A stretch of DNA of 43,799 bases from Pseudomonadota bacterium (GCA_023954855.1 JAGSGY010000044.1:1-43799), one strand, 5' to 3'; shown: positions 16,756 to 25,861, numbered from the stretch's first letter. Program-made: numbers and translations. The notes: a model not told the origin generated them from the letters alone.

Positions 16756-16764
16756 AAGCACAAG

Positions 16765-17148
16765 CTAGACGCGACGCTTCTTGGGCGGGCGACAGCCGTT
16801 GTGCGGAATCGGGGTGACGTCCTTGATGTGCGTAATGCGCAGGCCAGAGTTGGCGATTGCACGCAGCGCGGACTCACGTCCGGTGCCAGGGCCCTTCACG
16901 TGGACGCCCAGGCTCTTCATGCCCTGGTCCATGGCCTTCTTACAGGCATCCTCAGCAACGAGCTGCGCCGCGAACGGTGTACTCTTGCGGGATCCCTTGA
17001 ACCGAAGAACTCCAGCGGAGCTCCAAGCCACGGCGTTGCCGTTGGCATCGGTGATGGTCACCATGGTGTTGTTGAACGTTGCCTGAATGTGGGCAACGCC
17101 AACGGGAACGTTCTTCTTGGTCTTCTTCTTGGTCTGACGACGAGCCAT
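16765..17148 (-). CDS. rpsK: 30S ribosomal protein S11
   Basis: Platform protein of the small subunit. The 127-residue product shows [33 protein letters not shown], and the C-terminal [26 protein letters not shown] family block. The N-terminus is lysine-rich ([11 protein letters not shown]). GGAGG precedes the ATG. It lies 12 bases after rpsM. Confidence 0.97.
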   Translation of the reverse strand: MARRQTKKKTKKNVPVGVAHIQATFNNTMVTITDANGNAVAWSSAGVLRFKGSRKSTPFAAQLVAEDACKKAMDQGMKSLGVHVKGPGTGRESALRAIANSGLRITHIKDVTPIPHNGCRPPKKRRV

Positions 17149-17160
17149 ACTAAACCTCCC

Positions 17161-17529
17161 CTATTTCTTCTTACCGGCAATCGCACGACGCGGACCCTTG
17201 CGGGTACGAGCGTTGGTGTGCGTGCGCTGACCACGAGTGGGGAGACCGCGGCGATGACGCACGCCACGGTAGGCACCCAAGTCGATGAGACGCTTGATGT
17301 TCATGGCAACTTCCTTGCGGAGGTCACCTTCGACCTGGCAGTTCTGCTGGATCGTCTCACGGAGACGAGCCACTTCGCGGTCCGTCAGACGGGCCACGCG
17401 AGTCATGCCATCGAGCCCCGCGAGCTCGACAATCTGCCGAGACGTGGTGGGACCAATGCCGTAAATGTACGTCAGCGCAACCCAAATGGGCTTATTGCGC
17501 GGAAGATCGACGCCTTCGATGCGAGCCAA
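17161..17529 (-). CDS. rpsM: 30S ribosomal protein S13
   Basis: Head protein of the small subunit that contacts the P-site tRNA. The 122-residue product begins [12 protein letters not shown] after the start and contains [15 protein letters not shown], the [21 protein letters not shown] block and a basic tail. The start codon is TTG at 17529, with AAAGGA at 6 bases; no ATG is available. infA and rpmJ, usually just upstream, are absent; map ends 54 bases before. Confidence 0.96.
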   Translation of the reverse strand: MARIEGVDLPRNKPIWVALTYIYGIGPTTSRQIVELAGLDGMTRVARLTDREVARLRETIQQNCQVEGDLRKEVAMNIKRLIDLGAYRGVRHRRGLPTRGQRTHTNARTRKGPRRAIAGKKK

Positions 17530-17583
17530 ATTGTTTCCTTTGCCCTTCCGGGCTGCCGGGTGACGAATGTCCCCGACCCGTGA

Positions 17584-18366
17584 TCATGCCTTCGGCCGGT
17601 TGGCGTCTAGCATCGTGAGAATTTCGGGTCCGCGCGGTGTAATCGCGACGGTATGTTCGAAATGAGCAGCCAAGCTGCCATCTACAGTGACGACGGTCCA
17701 GCCATCATCCAGTGTCTTCGTGTGGTGGCTTCCCATGGTGATCATGGGCTCGATCGCGATGCACATACCTGGTTTGAGCAGCTGCCCCGACCTGGCTTTG
17801 CCGTAGTTCGGAACGGACGGTGGTTCGTGAAGAAGCCGTCCGATGCCGTGTCCTACATACTCTTGAACGATGCCAAAGCCGTGAGGCTCGACGAAGGACT
17901 GAATCGAGTGGCCGATGTCACCGATCCGATTGCCCGGCGTAGCCGAAGCGATGCCCTCATACATGCTCCGCTCGGTCACGTCAAGAAGATGCCTGACCTC
18001 TGGGTCACCCTCTCCGACCACCGCGGTGAACGCGCAGTCAGAATGGTATCCCCCATAGATGAGGCCAACGTCGACGCTAATGATGTCTCCATCAACCAGC
18101 GGAACCGCATTGGGAATGCCGTGAACCACGGCTTCGTTGGGCGAAGCGCAGATCGTCGCCGGGTACACAACGTCGCCCGGCTTGTACCCCTTGAAGGAGG
18201 GAATTCCGCCGCGCTCCCGAATGGCAGCCTCAGCTAGACCATCGAGATCGCCGGTGGTCACTCCAGGGGCGATCGCCTCGCGTAGGAGAGCAACGACTTC
18301 CGCCAGACGGCCACCGCTGGACCGCATGACGTTGAGCTCCCAGGGCTCCTTCAGGCGCGCACGCAT
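17584..18366 (-). CDS. map: Methionine aminopeptidase, type I
   Basis: Removes the initiator methionine from nascent proteins. The 260-residue product has all metal ligands: D99 and D110 (SVDVGLIYGGYHSD), H173 (GHGIG), E206 (IEPM) and E237 (FEHTV), plus the conserved H82 (VVHGIP). The ATG at 18366 lies one base after the secY stop, so it is tightly coupled to secY. adk, which usually separates secY from map, is missing. The frame continues upstream to 18432 inside secY but without family character. Confidence 0.96.
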   Translation of the reverse strand: MRARLKEPWELNVMRSSGGRLAEVVALLREAIAPGVTTGDLDGLAEAAIRERGGIPSFKGYKPGDVVYPATICASPNEAVVHGIPNAVPLVDGDIISVDVGLIYGGYHSDCAFTAVVGEGDPEVRHLLDVTERSMYEGIASATPGNRIGDIGHSIQSFVEPHGFGIVQEYVGHGIGRLLHEPPSVPNYGKARSGQLLKPGMCIAIEPMITMGSHHTKTLDDGWTVVTVDGSLAAHFEHTVAITPRGPEILTMLDANRPKA

Positions 18367-18367
18367 T

Positions 18368-19705
18368 CTAGAGCACGGCGTTGCCGCCGCCCTCCATCCG
18401 CGTACGGCGTCCCCGGCTACCGGTCGGCCCACTGATGCCGTCGTAGTGACGAGTCATCAGGTGCGCTTCAATCTGGGCGACGGTGTCAAGGGTGACGCCG
18501 ACGATGATGAGCAGGCCCGTGCCACCGAAGTAGAACGGCACGTTGAACTCCGTCACCAGAATGGTCGGGAGGATGCAGACCACCGCCAGGTACACGGCAC
18601 CACCAGCGGTGAGCCGGGTAAGCAGACGATCGATGTACTCGGCCGTCTCGTTTCCGGGACGGATGCGTGGCACGTAGCCACCCTGCTTCTTCAGGTTCTC
18701 GGCCACATCGACGGGGTTGAACGTCACCGCCGTGTAGAAGAACGCGAAGAAAATGACCAGGCCGGCGTAGACGATGTTGTACAGCCAGCGACCTGGGAAC
18801 AGCGCACCGCCGATGAAGTCGAGGATGGCGAGGTCCCAGAAGGTTCCGATGGTGTTGGGGAACATCAGCAGGGACGAAGCGAAGATCGGCGGGATAACGC
18901 CGGCGGTGTTCACCTTGAGCGGCAAGTGCGTCGACTGCCCCTCGTAGACCGTACGTCCCAAGATGCGCTTCGCATACTGAATGGGGATCCGTCGCTGCCC
19001 GCGTTCGATGAACACGATGCCCATCACCACGCCGAACATGAAGATGAGAAGCAGCGAGGCCTGGAACAGGTTGAGGTCGCCAAGCTGAATCAGCTGGAAC
19101 AGCTGCGCAGCACCTGCAGGAATCGCCGCGACGATTCCAGCCGTGATGATGATCGACGCACCGTTTCCGATGCCCCGCTCAGTCATCTGCTCACCAAGCC
19201 ACATGACGAAGCATGCACCGCCCGTCATCGTCAGCATGGTCATGACGCGGAAGCCCCAGCCCGGCTCAATCACCACGTCGGCGGTACCGACGCGCATCTG
19301 CTCCATACCCACGGCCATCGAGAACGACTGCACAAGGGCAATCGCAATCGTCAGGTACCGCGTGTACTGAGTGATCCGGTTCTGGCCTTGCTGGCCTTCC
19401 TTCTTGATCCGCTCAAGGGCGGGCCACATCACCGTCAGCAACTGCATGATGATGGAAGCCGTGATGTACGGCATGATCCCGAGAACGAACACACTGAACT
19501 GTGTCAGCGCTCCGCCTGAGAACATGTCGTACAGCCCGAACAGAGTGTTCTGCTGCTGGTTGAAGAACTCACCCAGCGCAACCCGGTCAATGCCGGGTGC
19601 GGGAATGAAGATGCCCAGACGATAGACGCCAAGCATCCCCAAAGTGAAGAGGACCCGCTTTCGCAGATCCTCCATCTCCCAGATGTCCGTGAAGACGTTG
19701 CCCAC
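18368..19705 (-). CDS. secY: Protein translocase subunit SecY
   Basis: Central pore of the Sec export channel, with ten membrane spans. The 445-residue product begins at a GTG (19705): GNVFTDIWEMEDLRKRVLFTLG, followed by GIFIPAPGID, the plug region (LYDMFSGGALTQFSVF), IMPYITASIIMQLL, and the cytoplasmic loop QGQNRITQYTRYLT. The loop PVDVAENLKKQGGYVPRIRPG contacts SecA and the ribosome. It follows rplO by 8 bases. Confidence 0.97.
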   Translation of the reverse strand: MGNVFTDIWEMEDLRKRVLFTLGMLGVYRLGIFIPAPGIDRVALGEFFNQQQNTLFGLYDMFSGGALTQFSVFVLGIMPYITASIIMQLLTVMWPALERIKKEGQQGQNRITQYTRYLTIAIALVQSFSMAVGMEQMRVGTADVVIEPGWGFRVMTMLTMTGGACFVMWLGEQMTERGIGNGASIIITAGIVAAIPAGAAQLFQLIQLGDLNLFQASLLLIFMFGVVMGIVFIERGQRRIPIQYAKRILGRTVYEGQSTHLPLKVNTAGVIPPIFASSLLMFPNTIGTFWDLAILDFIGGALFPGRWLYNIVYAGLVIFFAFFYTAVTFNPVDVAENLKKQGGYVPRIRPGNETAEYIDRLLTRLTAGGAVYLAVVCILPTILVTEFNVPFYFGGTGLLIIVGVTLDTVAQIEAHLMTRHYDGISGPTGSRGRRTRMEGGGNAVL

Positions 19706-19713
19706 TTAGCTAC

Positions 19714-20181
19714 TCAGGCACCGGCGCCCGGAACGGGCCCCTCGACAGAACCACCAGCGGCGAGAATCTTCTCCGCGGCGGTTCGGCTTAGCTTGGACAC
19801 GCGAACATGGAGGGCAACCCCCAACTCGCCTCGACCAAGCACCTTCACTCCATCCTTGCCAATCCGGCTGATGATTCCAGCAGCCTTCAAGGACTCCGCC
19901 GTCACCTCGCTGCCCGCCTCTAGATCGGCGAGACGTGCGACGTTAACGACTTCGAAGTCCTTGGCGAAGATGTTCGTGAAGCCCTTCTTCGGCAGACGCC
20001 GCTGAAGGGGCATCTGACCACCCTCGAAACCTGGACGGCGGCTGTAACCAGAGCGCGACTGGGCGCCCTTGGTACCGCGGCCTGCGGTCTTACCCTTGCC
20101 GGACCCCTCTCCACGACCCACGCGCATGCGCGAGCGAGTCGAGCCCGGGGAGGGCTTCAGGTTGGAAAGCTCGTTTGCCAT
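19714..20181 (-). CDS. rplO: 50S ribosomal protein L15
   Basis: Late-assembling large-subunit protein. The 155-residue product has the Gly/Arg/Lys-rich N-terminal arm (RVGRGEGSGKGKTAGRGTKG, GYSRRPGFEGGQMPLQRRLPK) and the C-terminal globular part ending in an Ala/Gly-rich tail. ATG at 20181; 17 bases after rpmD and 8 before secY. Confidence 0.96.
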   Translation of the reverse strand: MANELSNLKPSPGSTRSRMRVGRGEGSGKGKTAGRGTKGAQSRSGYSRRPGFEGGQMPLQRRLPKKGFTNIFAKDFEVVNVARLADLEAGSEVTAESLKAAGIISRIGKDGVKVLGRGELGVALHVRVSKLSRTAAEKILAAGGSVEGPVPGAGA

Positions 20182-20198
20182 CTTAATGCTCCCGTCGC

Positions 20199-20384
20199 CT
20201 ATTCGGCGAGCTCCTCAACCTCTACGAGGTGAAGGACCTTCTTGACCATTCCGCGAACTGCCGGAGTGTTCTCCAGCTTCCGGGACTGTCCGATCTTGCG
20301 GAGTCCCAGGCCCTGAATGGTCGCGACCTGCTTAGCGCTGCGCCCAATGGCGCTGTGCTTCAGTGTGACTTGCAGAAACTTCAT
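20199..20384 (-). CDS. rpmD: 50S ribosomal protein L30
   Basis: Small large-subunit protein present in many but not all bacteria. The 61-residue product has the L30 pattern: VTLKHSAIGRSAKQVATIQGLGLRKIGQ, then NTPAVRGMVKKVLHLV. It lies 8 bases after rpsE and 17 before rplO, its usual place. Confidence 0.95.
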   Translation of the reverse strand: MKFLQVTLKHSAIGRSAKQVATIQGLGLRKIGQSRKLENTPAVRGMVKKVLHLVEVEELAE

Positions 20385-20392
20385 CGTTCCCC

Positions 20393-20941
20393 CTACGCCG
20401 ACGCCGACGGAGCGACGACCGTGTAGTTCGCCAGCACGTCCTCAATCGGACGACCAACGCGGGCCGAGTAGGCTTCAGGCGTCTCGAGCTGCGACAGCGC
20501 ATCGAACGTCGCCTTGACGACGTTGTGCGGGTTCGACGAACCGAGGCACTTGGTGAGCACGTTGTGCACGCCGAGGGCCTCCATGATCGCGCGCACTGCG
20601 GGACCGGCGATAACACCGGTACCAGCCGAGGCGGGACGCAGCAGAACGCGACCGGCACCGAAGTGGCCCGTAACGTCATGCGCGATGGTGTTTCCAGTCA
20701 GCGCGTACTTCTTCATGGCCTTCTTGGCGCGCTCGGTACCCTTGCGGATAGCCTCGGGCACTTCGTTTGCCTTTCCAAAGCCGACTCCGACAGAGCCTTC
20801 ACCGTCACCCACGACCACGATGGCCGAGAAGCTGAAGCGACGACCGCCCTTCACAACCTTGGCCACCCGGTTGATGTAGATGACCTTGTCGATGAGGTTG
20901 GAGTCCGCGTCATTACGACGACGCCGGTTGTTCCTGTTCAT
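20393..20941 (-). CDS. rpsE: 30S ribosomal protein S5
   Basis: Small-subunit protein important for decoding accuracy. The 182-residue product has [68 protein letters not shown] and the [13 protein letters not shown] block. The double-stranded RNA-binding half and the C-terminal ribosomal fold are both complete. It follows rplR by 30 bases. Confidence 0.97.
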   Translation of the reverse strand: MNRNNRRRRNDADSNLIDKVIYINRVAKVVKGGRRFSFSAIVVVGDGEGSVGVGFGKANEVPEAIRKGTERAKKAMKKYALTGNTIAHDVTGHFGAGRVLLRPASAGTGVIAGPAVRAIMEALGVHNVLTKCLGSSNPHNVVKATFDALSQLETPEAYSARVGRPIEDVLANYTVVAPSASA

Positions 20942-20971
20942 GTATGCTCCGTGCCAAGCAGCGCTCAGCCG

Positions 20972-21331
20972 CTAGAACTTCAGCCCACCCTCACGGGCGG
21001 CATCTGCGAGAGCAGCGACGCGGCCGTGATAGAGATAGCCGTTGCGATCAAAGACGACGGTACCGATGTCAGCTGCCTTCGCCTGTTCAGCGATTGCCTT
21101 GCCAACGCCTGCTGCGCCGTCGCGGTTGCCACCCGAACCCTCGAAGCTGCCCTGCACGGACGAAGCCGATGCGAGGGTTGCTCCAGTGGAGTCATCGATG
21201 ATCTGCGCGTAGATATGCTTCGCGCTCCGGAACACACTCAAGCGCGGACGCTCGGTGGTGCCATGCACCGACTTACGGATGTGCGCCTTACGACGAAGAC
21301 GCGACTTGTGCCTGGGGTTTGTCTTTCCCAT
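20972..21331 (-). CDS. rplR: 50S ribosomal protein L18
   Basis: 5S rRNA-binding protein of the central protuberance. The 119-residue product has [45 protein letters not shown] and the C-terminal [24 protein letters not shown]. The basic N-terminus ([12 protein letters not shown]) is typical. It follows rplF by 12 bases. Confidence 0.97.
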   Translation of the reverse strand: MGKTNPRHKSRLRRKAHIRKSVHGTTERPRLSVFRSAKHIYAQIIDDSTGATLASASSVQGSFEGSGGNRDGAAGVGKAIAEQAKAADIGTVVFDRNGYLYHGRVAALADAAREGGLKF

Positions 21332-21343
21332 AATTCCTCCGGC

Positions 21344-21877
21344 CTAGGCCGACTTACCGGCCTTGAGGGAGACGTGCTCGCCTTCGTACCGGATGCCCTT
21401 ACCCTTGTAGGAGTCAGGACGGCGGAACGCGCGAATATCAGCGGCGACCTGCCCAACCAACTGCTTGCTGATGCCCTTGACGGACAGCTTCGTGGACTTG
21501 TCCACCGCAATGGCGATTCCCGTGGGAATTGCGTAGTTGATCGGGTGCGAGTAACCGAGCTGCATGACAAGGTTCGACCCTTGCACGTCTGCGCGGTAAC
21601 CAACGCCGATGATCTCAAGGCGCTTTTCAAAGCCCTGATGCACGCCCTGGACCATGTTGTTCACAAGTGAACGCATGAGACCATGGTTGGCACGAGCCTG
21701 CTTGCCGTTTCCGGCACGCTCGAACACGACCTGGCCGTCGGCAACCTGAACGGCAACCGACCCGACGAGGGCCTGCGCAAGCTGTCCCTTCGGACCCTTG
21801 ACGCGAACCTCGCCACCGGCGACTTCAACAGTCACACCAGCGGGAACGGTGATGGGCTTGTTTCCAATGCGAGACAT
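21344..21877 (-). CDS. rplF: 50S ribosomal protein L6
   Basis: Binds 23S rRNA near the sarcin-ricin loop. The 177-residue product starts MSRIGNKPITVPAGVTVEV, has KGPKGQLAQ, and ends with the second L6 repeat containing GYRADVQGSNLVMQLGYSHP and the PDSYKGKGIRYEGE signature. It follows rpsH by 9 bases. Confidence 0.97.
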   Translation of the reverse strand: MSRIGNKPITVPAGVTVEVAGGEVRVKGPKGQLAQALVGSVAVQVADGQVVFERAGNGKQARANHGLMRSLVNNMVQGVHQGFEKRLEIIGVGYRADVQGSNLVMQLGYSHPINYAIPTGIAIAVDKSTKLSVKGISKQLVGQVAADIRAFRRPDSYKGKGIRYEGEHVSLKAGKSA

Positions 21878-21886
21878 GTGGAACTC

Positions 21887-22285
21887 CTACCAGACGTGGC
21901 AGAGGACTTCGCCACCGACGCCGGCCTGACGGGCCTGACGGTCGGTGAGTAGCCCACGCGATGTCGTAAGGATTGCAATTCCGAGACCGCTACGGACGCG
22001 GGGAAGCTCATCCTTGCCGACGTATGCACGACGGCCGGGACGAGACACGCGCTCGATTCCACGAATGGAACCGCGGCTGCCGTTGTCGTACTTAAGGAAG
22101 ACCTTGAGTCGTCCCTGCACGGCGTCAGCGTTCTCGACGTAGCCCTCGATGAAGCCCTCGTTCTTGAGGACTGCAGCGATGGCTACTTTGATGTTTGACC
22201 GCGGCATGGTCACGGTGGGATGGCCGGCCTGCTGGCCGTTCCGAATCCGCGTGAGCATATCAGCGATTGGGTCAGTCATGGACAT
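21887..22285 (-). CDS. rpsH: 30S ribosomal protein S8
   Basis: 16S rRNA-binding assembly protein and, in E. coli, translational repressor of the spc operon. The 132-residue product has [15 protein letters not shown] near the start and ends with the family block [33 protein letters not shown]. Two in-frame ATGs are available; the first (22285) has AGGAGG at 8 bases and is preferred over 22279. rpsN should precede it but does not. Confidence 0.96.
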   Translation of the reverse strand: MSMTDPIADMLTRIRNGQQAGHPTVTMPRSNIKVAIAAVLKNEGFIEGYVENADAVQGRLKVFLKYDNGSRGSIRGIERVSRPGRRAYVGKDELPRVRSGLGIAILTTSRGLLTDRQARQAGVGGEVLCHVW

Positions 22286-22339
22286 GAAGGATTCCTCCTG
22301 GCGGCGGTTTCCGAAGACCTGCCACCAATGAGCAGGGCC

Positions 22340-22891
22340 TTAGGCCGCGAACGGCATACCGAGGTGCTTGAGCAAGGCGCGGCCCTGCTCATCACTCGTG
22401 GCCGTCGTAACGAAGGTGATGTTCATTCCGGTGATGCGACTGACTTTGTCGTAGTCGATCTCAGGAAAGATGATTTGCTCGGTGACGCCAAGGGAGTAGT
22501 TCCCGCGACCGTCGAAACCGCCAGGGTTCACACCCCGGAAGTCCCGAATACGCGGAATCGCCACCGAGACAAGCCGATCGAGGAATTCCCACATGCGCGG
22601 GCCACGAAGCGTGACACGAGCACCGATGGGCATACCCTCACGAAGCTTGAAGTTTGCGATGGACCGGCGGGCTCGCGTAATGACAGCGCGCTGACCGGCG
22701 ATGAGCGTAAGCTCCTCGCGAGCGGCCTCCAGCAACTTGACGTTCTGAGTCGCCTCCTTCATGGAGAGGTTCAGAACAATCTTGTTGAGGCGCGGCACCA
22801 TCATTGCGTTGGAGTATTCAAACTCCTCCTGCAGGGCCGGAATCGCGGTCTCGGCGTACCGGACCTTAAGACGAGGACTCGTGTTTGCCAT
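22340..22891 (-). CDS. rplE: 50S ribosomal protein L5
   Basis: 5S rRNA-binding protein that touches P-site tRNA. The 183-residue product has [40 protein letters not shown], the [20 protein letters not shown] block, and a C-terminal [19 protein letters not shown]. It follows rplX by 8 bases. The normal next gene, rpsN, is missing; a 54-base gap leads to rpsH. Confidence 0.97.
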   Translation of the reverse strand: MANTSPRLKVRYAETAIPALQEEFEYSNAMMVPRLNKIVLNLSMKEATQNVKLLEAAREELTLIAGQRAVITRARRSIANFKLREGMPIGARVTLRGPRMWEFLDRLVSVAIPRIRDFRGVNPGGFDGRGNYSLGVTEQIIFPEIDYDKVSRITGMNITFVTTATSDEQGRALLKHLGMPFAA

Positions 22892-22899
22892 GATGTCCC

Positions 22900-23223
22900 T
22901 CAGCCGTCAATCGCCGCGCCAGTGGCGCGATCGATGCGGATCTTCTTGCCCTCGACCACCGAGTAGCCAACCTTCACGCGACGATTCTCGTCAGCGTTCC
23001 AGAGAGCAACGTTGGAGACATCGATGGACGCCTCCTTCTCGATGATGGCGCCGGGCTGGTCGCCCGTCGGGCGCTGATGACGCTTGACTCGAGCAACGCC
23101 GTCCACCACCACGCGACGCTCCGTTGGGAGCACGCGAAGTACGCGACCGACCTTACCCTTGTCTTTTCCGGCAATAACGACAACGGTGTCGTCAGCCTTG
23201 ATGCGGCACTTTGCATTAGCCAT
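22900..23223 (-). CDS. rplX: 50S ribosomal protein L24
   Basis: Early assembly protein at the tunnel exit. The 107-residue product has the KOW segment [21 protein letters not shown], then [21 protein letters not shown] and the zinc-free C-terminal half ([19 protein letters not shown]). It lies 16 bases after rplN. Confidence 0.96.
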   Translation of the reverse strand: MANAKCRIKADDTVVVIAGKDKGKVGRVLRVLPTERRVVVDGVARVKRHQRPTGDQPGAIIEKEASIDVSNVALWNADENRRVKVGYSVVEGKKIRIDRATGAAIDG

Positions 23224-23239
23224 GGTTTCCTCCAGCGAC

Positions 23240-23608
23240 CTAAAGAACTTCAGGCGCGAGGGAGACGATCTTCATGAAGCTCTTGCTGCGGAGCTCACGA
23301 CCCACGGGCCCGAAAATACGGGTTCCGACCGGCTCGTTGTCCTTGTTCAGCAGAACTGCAGAATTCACGTCAAAGCGGATGTAGCTACCGTCACGGCGCC
23401 TGATCTCCTTCTTGGTCCGTACGATGACGGCCCGGGCGATCTGACCCTTCTTCACCTTGCCATTCGGCGCGGCGTCTTTGACGGATACGGCGATAATATC
23501 TCCGACAGAGGCGTACTTGCGCTTGCTGCCGCCGAGCACCTTGATGCATCGAACGCGCTTCGCGCCAGAGTTGTCCGCCACGTCGAGGACTGACTCAGTC
23601 TGAATCAT
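23240..23608 (-). CDS. rplN: 50S ribosomal protein L14
   Basis: Intersubunit-bridge protein. The 122-residue product starts [20 protein letters not shown] and includes [41 protein letters not shown] and [24 protein letters not shown], all diagnostic. It follows rpsQ by 24 bases. Confidence 0.98.
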   Translation of the reverse strand: MIQTESVLDVADNSGAKRVRCIKVLGGSKRKYASVGDIIAVSVKDAAPNGKVKKGQIARAVIVRTKKEIRRRDGSYIRFDVNSAVLLNKDNEPVGTRIFGPVGRELRSKSFMKIVSLAPEVL

Positions 23609-23632
23609 AGAAACCCCCTAGGGAACCTGGGC

Positions 23633-23893
23633 CTACTCGAGGCCGCTACGCTGGACGACAGTCCAACGCTTGGTCTTGGAGAGCGGCCGACACTCTTCGA
23701 GTACGACGGTATCGTTGATACGACACTCGTTGTTCTCATCGTGGGCCTTGTAGTTCTTCGAACGCTTCACATACTTGCGGTAGCGGGGGTGCTTGACCAA
23801 CCGCGTGACCTGAACCGTGACCGTCTTATCCATACGATCGGAAATGACGATCCCGGTGACGTTGCGACGCCCGCTTTGCTTCTCATTAGTCAT
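23633..23893 (-). CDS. rpsQ: 30S ribosomal protein S17
   Basis: 16S rRNA-binding OB-fold protein. The 86-residue product has [37 protein letters not shown] and the [21 protein letters not shown] block. It is separated from rpmC by an unusually long 197-base gap with several hairpins, so its expression may be set independently of the genes before it. Confidence 0.96.
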   Translation of the reverse strand: MTNEKQSGRRNVTGIVISDRMDKTVTVQVTRLVKHPRYRKYVKRSKNYKAHDENNECRINDTVVLEECRPLSKTKRWTVVQRSGLE

Positions 23894-24090
23894 CGTTTCC
23901 TCTCTGCCGAACAGTCATGCTGACGGCCCGAGTTCGTGCTCTGTGCACGGCGGTGACGAAGGCTCGCCCGAGGAGGTCTCCTACCCGAAGGTAGGACGCT
24001 CGCCAGGCTGGACTCGTTCCAGCACTTGTCAGTCGTCAAGGCCGACTAGTGCCCGAAGTTGCGCCCCATCAAGGATGGAGCGCCCGCCAC
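23894..24090 (-). promoter_or_regulatory. Structured intergenic RNA between rpmC and rpsQ
   Basis: This 197-base gap codes for nothing I can recognise. In transcript order it holds three hairpins. The first is a 10-pair stem at 24083-24061 (one G-T wobble, 3-base loop). The second is GCTGGA/TCCAGC at 24023-24007. The third is CCTACC-TTCG-GGTAGG at 23995-23980, with a UUCG tetraloop. No U-tract follows any of them. A ribosomal-protein operator, an mRNA processing site or an attenuator are all possible. Confidence 0.55.
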
Positions 24091-24408
24091 TTACTCCTTG
24101 CCCTGCAGCTTGTCAACAATTCCGCTGAGGAAGCCACCCTTCTCTTGGGTGCCCTCTTCGACGGTTGCTTCCGCTGCCTGGAAGGTCTTGGCGTGAAGGT
24201 TGACCAGTGCGTCCTTGTTCAGGCCCGCCGCGATTTCGCGCGTGCGGGTCTCCGTCCGGAGACGGGCGACCGTCTTCCGAAGCGAACCGAGCGTCGCCGT
24301 GTTCTCGAGCTGCTGCTGGCTGTGCGCGAAACGCGCCGCCAGCAACTCACGCTCGGAGGCGATGATCGTGTGGACGAGCTGCTCGTCAGTAAGGTCTGCG
24401 AATGCCAT
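24091..24408 (-). CDS. rpmC: 50S ribosomal protein L29 with C-terminal extension
   Basis: Tunnel-exit protein that helps form the docking site for trigger factor and SRP. Residues 1 to about 64 match L29: LTDEQLVHTIIASERELLAARFAHSQQQLENTATLGSLRKTVARLRT is its two-helix core (given here by description of residues 6-52). The usual length is 60-75 residues; this protein has 105. The extra 41 residues (ALVNLHAKTFQAAEATVEE, then GGFLSGIVDKLQGKE) look helical and amphipathic. The ATG shares one base with the rplP stop (TAATG), so the two are coupled. Confidence 0.9.
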   Translation of the reverse strand: MAFADLTDEQLVHTIIASERELLAARFAHSQQQLENTATLGSLRKTVARLRTETRTREIAAGLNKDALVNLHAKTFQAAEATVEEGTQEKGGFLSGIVDKLQGKE

Positions 24409-24827
24409 TAGAGCACCTCCGCATCACGAGTGACGAAGCGAGTGCCAACGGAAAGCTTGTGGCCAGCGAGGCGAAAAGCCTCACGAGCGACTTCTTCGGC
24501 AACGCCGTCGAGCTCATAGAGAATACGACCGGGCTTGACCAGCGCAACCCAATGATCCGGAGCGCCCTTGCCCTTACCCATACGGGTTTCGGCCGGCTTC
24601 TTCGAAATGGGCTTGTCGGGGAAGATCCGAATCCAGACCTTTCCACCGCGCTTCACATACCGAGTCATGGCGATACGAGCCGCTTCAATCTGACGCGAGG
24701 TCAGCCGTCCGTGATCCGTCGCCTGCAGGCCAAAGTCTCCAAAAGAAACCTCGGACCCACGGTAGGCGAAGCCACGAAGGCGTCCCTTTTGTACCTTGCG
24801 GCGACGAACGCGCTTGGGAGAAAGCAT
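24408..24827 (-). CDS. rplP: 50S ribosomal protein L16
   Basis: Large-subunit protein near the A site. The 139-residue product starts [19 protein letters not shown] and has [40 protein letters not shown] and the [19 protein letters not shown] block. The Arg that is hydroxylated by YcfD in E. coli lies in this last region of the family. It follows rpsC by 20 bases. Confidence 0.97.
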   Translation of the reverse strand: MLSPKRVRRRKVQKGRLRGFAYRGSEVSFGDFGLQATDHGRLTSRQIEAARIAMTRYVKRGGKVWIRIFPDKPISKKPAETRMGKGKGAPDHWVALVKPGRILYELDGVAEEVAREAFRLAGHKLSVGTRFVTRDAEVL

Positions 24828-24847
24828 TGTAATCTACTCCTAGACGC

Positions 24848-25495
24848 CTAAGCTCCGCGACCGTCGTCGCCGGGAAGCTTTTCGCCCTTGAAGATCCAGA
24901 CCTTGACGCCGATGACGCCGTAGGTCGTTTTGGCCTCTGCGAGACCGTAATCCACGTCTGCACGCAGCGTATGGAGCGGCACTCGGCCGTCCCGGTACCA
25001 CTCGCGACGCGACATTTCCGAACCACCGAGGCGGCCGGCGCACATCACCTTCACACCCTTCGCGCCAGCGCGACGGGCCTGAGTGATCGCCTTCTTCATC
25101 GCACGGCGGAACGACACGCGCTTCACGAGCTGCTGTGCGATGTTCTCGGCGACGAGGATGGCCTCGGTCTCCACCTTGCGAACTTCGATGATGTTCACGA
25201 AGACTTCGGTGGTGGTGATCTGCTGAAGCTCATTGCGCAGCGCATCGAGACCGGTCGCACGCTTGCCGAGAATGATTCCCGGCTTTGCGGCGTGAACGAA
25301 GACCTTGGCCTTGTTCGCGGCGCGTTCGATCATGATGCGGCTCACTCCAGCGGAGTAGAGCTTGCGCTTAATGTGCTGACGGATGCGGAGGTCTTCCTCG
25401 ACATACCGTGCGTAGTCCCGGTCTGCGTACCAGCGGGAATCCCAACCCTGGGTGACCCCCACTCGGAAGCCTACGGGGTGAACCTTCTGACCCAT
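24848..25495 (-). CDS. rpsC: 30S ribosomal protein S3
   Basis: mRNA-entry-channel protein. The 215-residue product begins [20 protein letters not shown], includes a KH domain ([20 protein letters not shown]) and the C-terminal S3 fold with [21 protein letters not shown] and [21 protein letters not shown]. It follows rplV by 9 bases. Confidence 0.97.
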   Translation of the reverse strand: MGQKVHPVGFRVGVTQGWDSRWYADRDYARYVEEDLRIRQHIKRKLYSAGVSRIMIERAANKAKVFVHAAKPGIILGKRATGLDALRNELQQITTTEVFVNIIEVRKVETEAILVAENIAQQLVKRVSFRRAMKKAITQARRAGAKGVKVMCAGRLGGSEMSRREWYRDGRVPLHTLRADVDYGLAEAKTTYGVIGVKVWIFKGEKLPGDDGRGA

Positions 25496-25504
25496 GGTGT
25501 CCCT

Positions 25505-25852
25505 CTAGCGAGTCGCCAGGACCACAGTAATGTGGCTGGTCTTCTTGAGAATTCGAGTGGCACGGCCCTGGGCGCGCGGTCGGAACCGACGCAGCGAGGA
25601 ACCCGCATCCACAAAGATGGTCTTGACGTAGAGGTCATCCACATCGAGTTCATCACCACCACGGGCCGCAGCATGCTCTGCATTGGCGACAGCGGATTCG
25701 ATGAGCTTTTTGACCAGAGGTGCAGACTTCTTCGGTGTGAAGGTCAGCATCTCAACGGCCTCAGACACGTCACGGCCTCGCACGAGGTTGGCCACGAGAC
25801 GGGCCTTCTGTGCGGACATGCGGACGTTACGGAGTACAGCGCGACTTTCCAT
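25505..25852 (-). CDS. rplV: 50S ribosomal protein L22
   Basis: Tunnel-lining protein and part of the macrolide-sensitive constriction. The 115-residue product has [45 protein letters not shown] and the loop [20 protein letters not shown]. It lies between rpsS and rpsC with 9 bases on each side. Confidence 0.97.
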   Translation of the reverse strand: MESRAVLRNVRMSAQKARLVANLVRGRDVSEAVEMLTFTPKKSAPLVKKLIESAVANAEHAAARGGDELDVDDLYVKTIFVDAGSSLRRFRPRAQGRATRILKKTSHITVVLATR

Positions 25853-25861
25853 CAGACCCTC

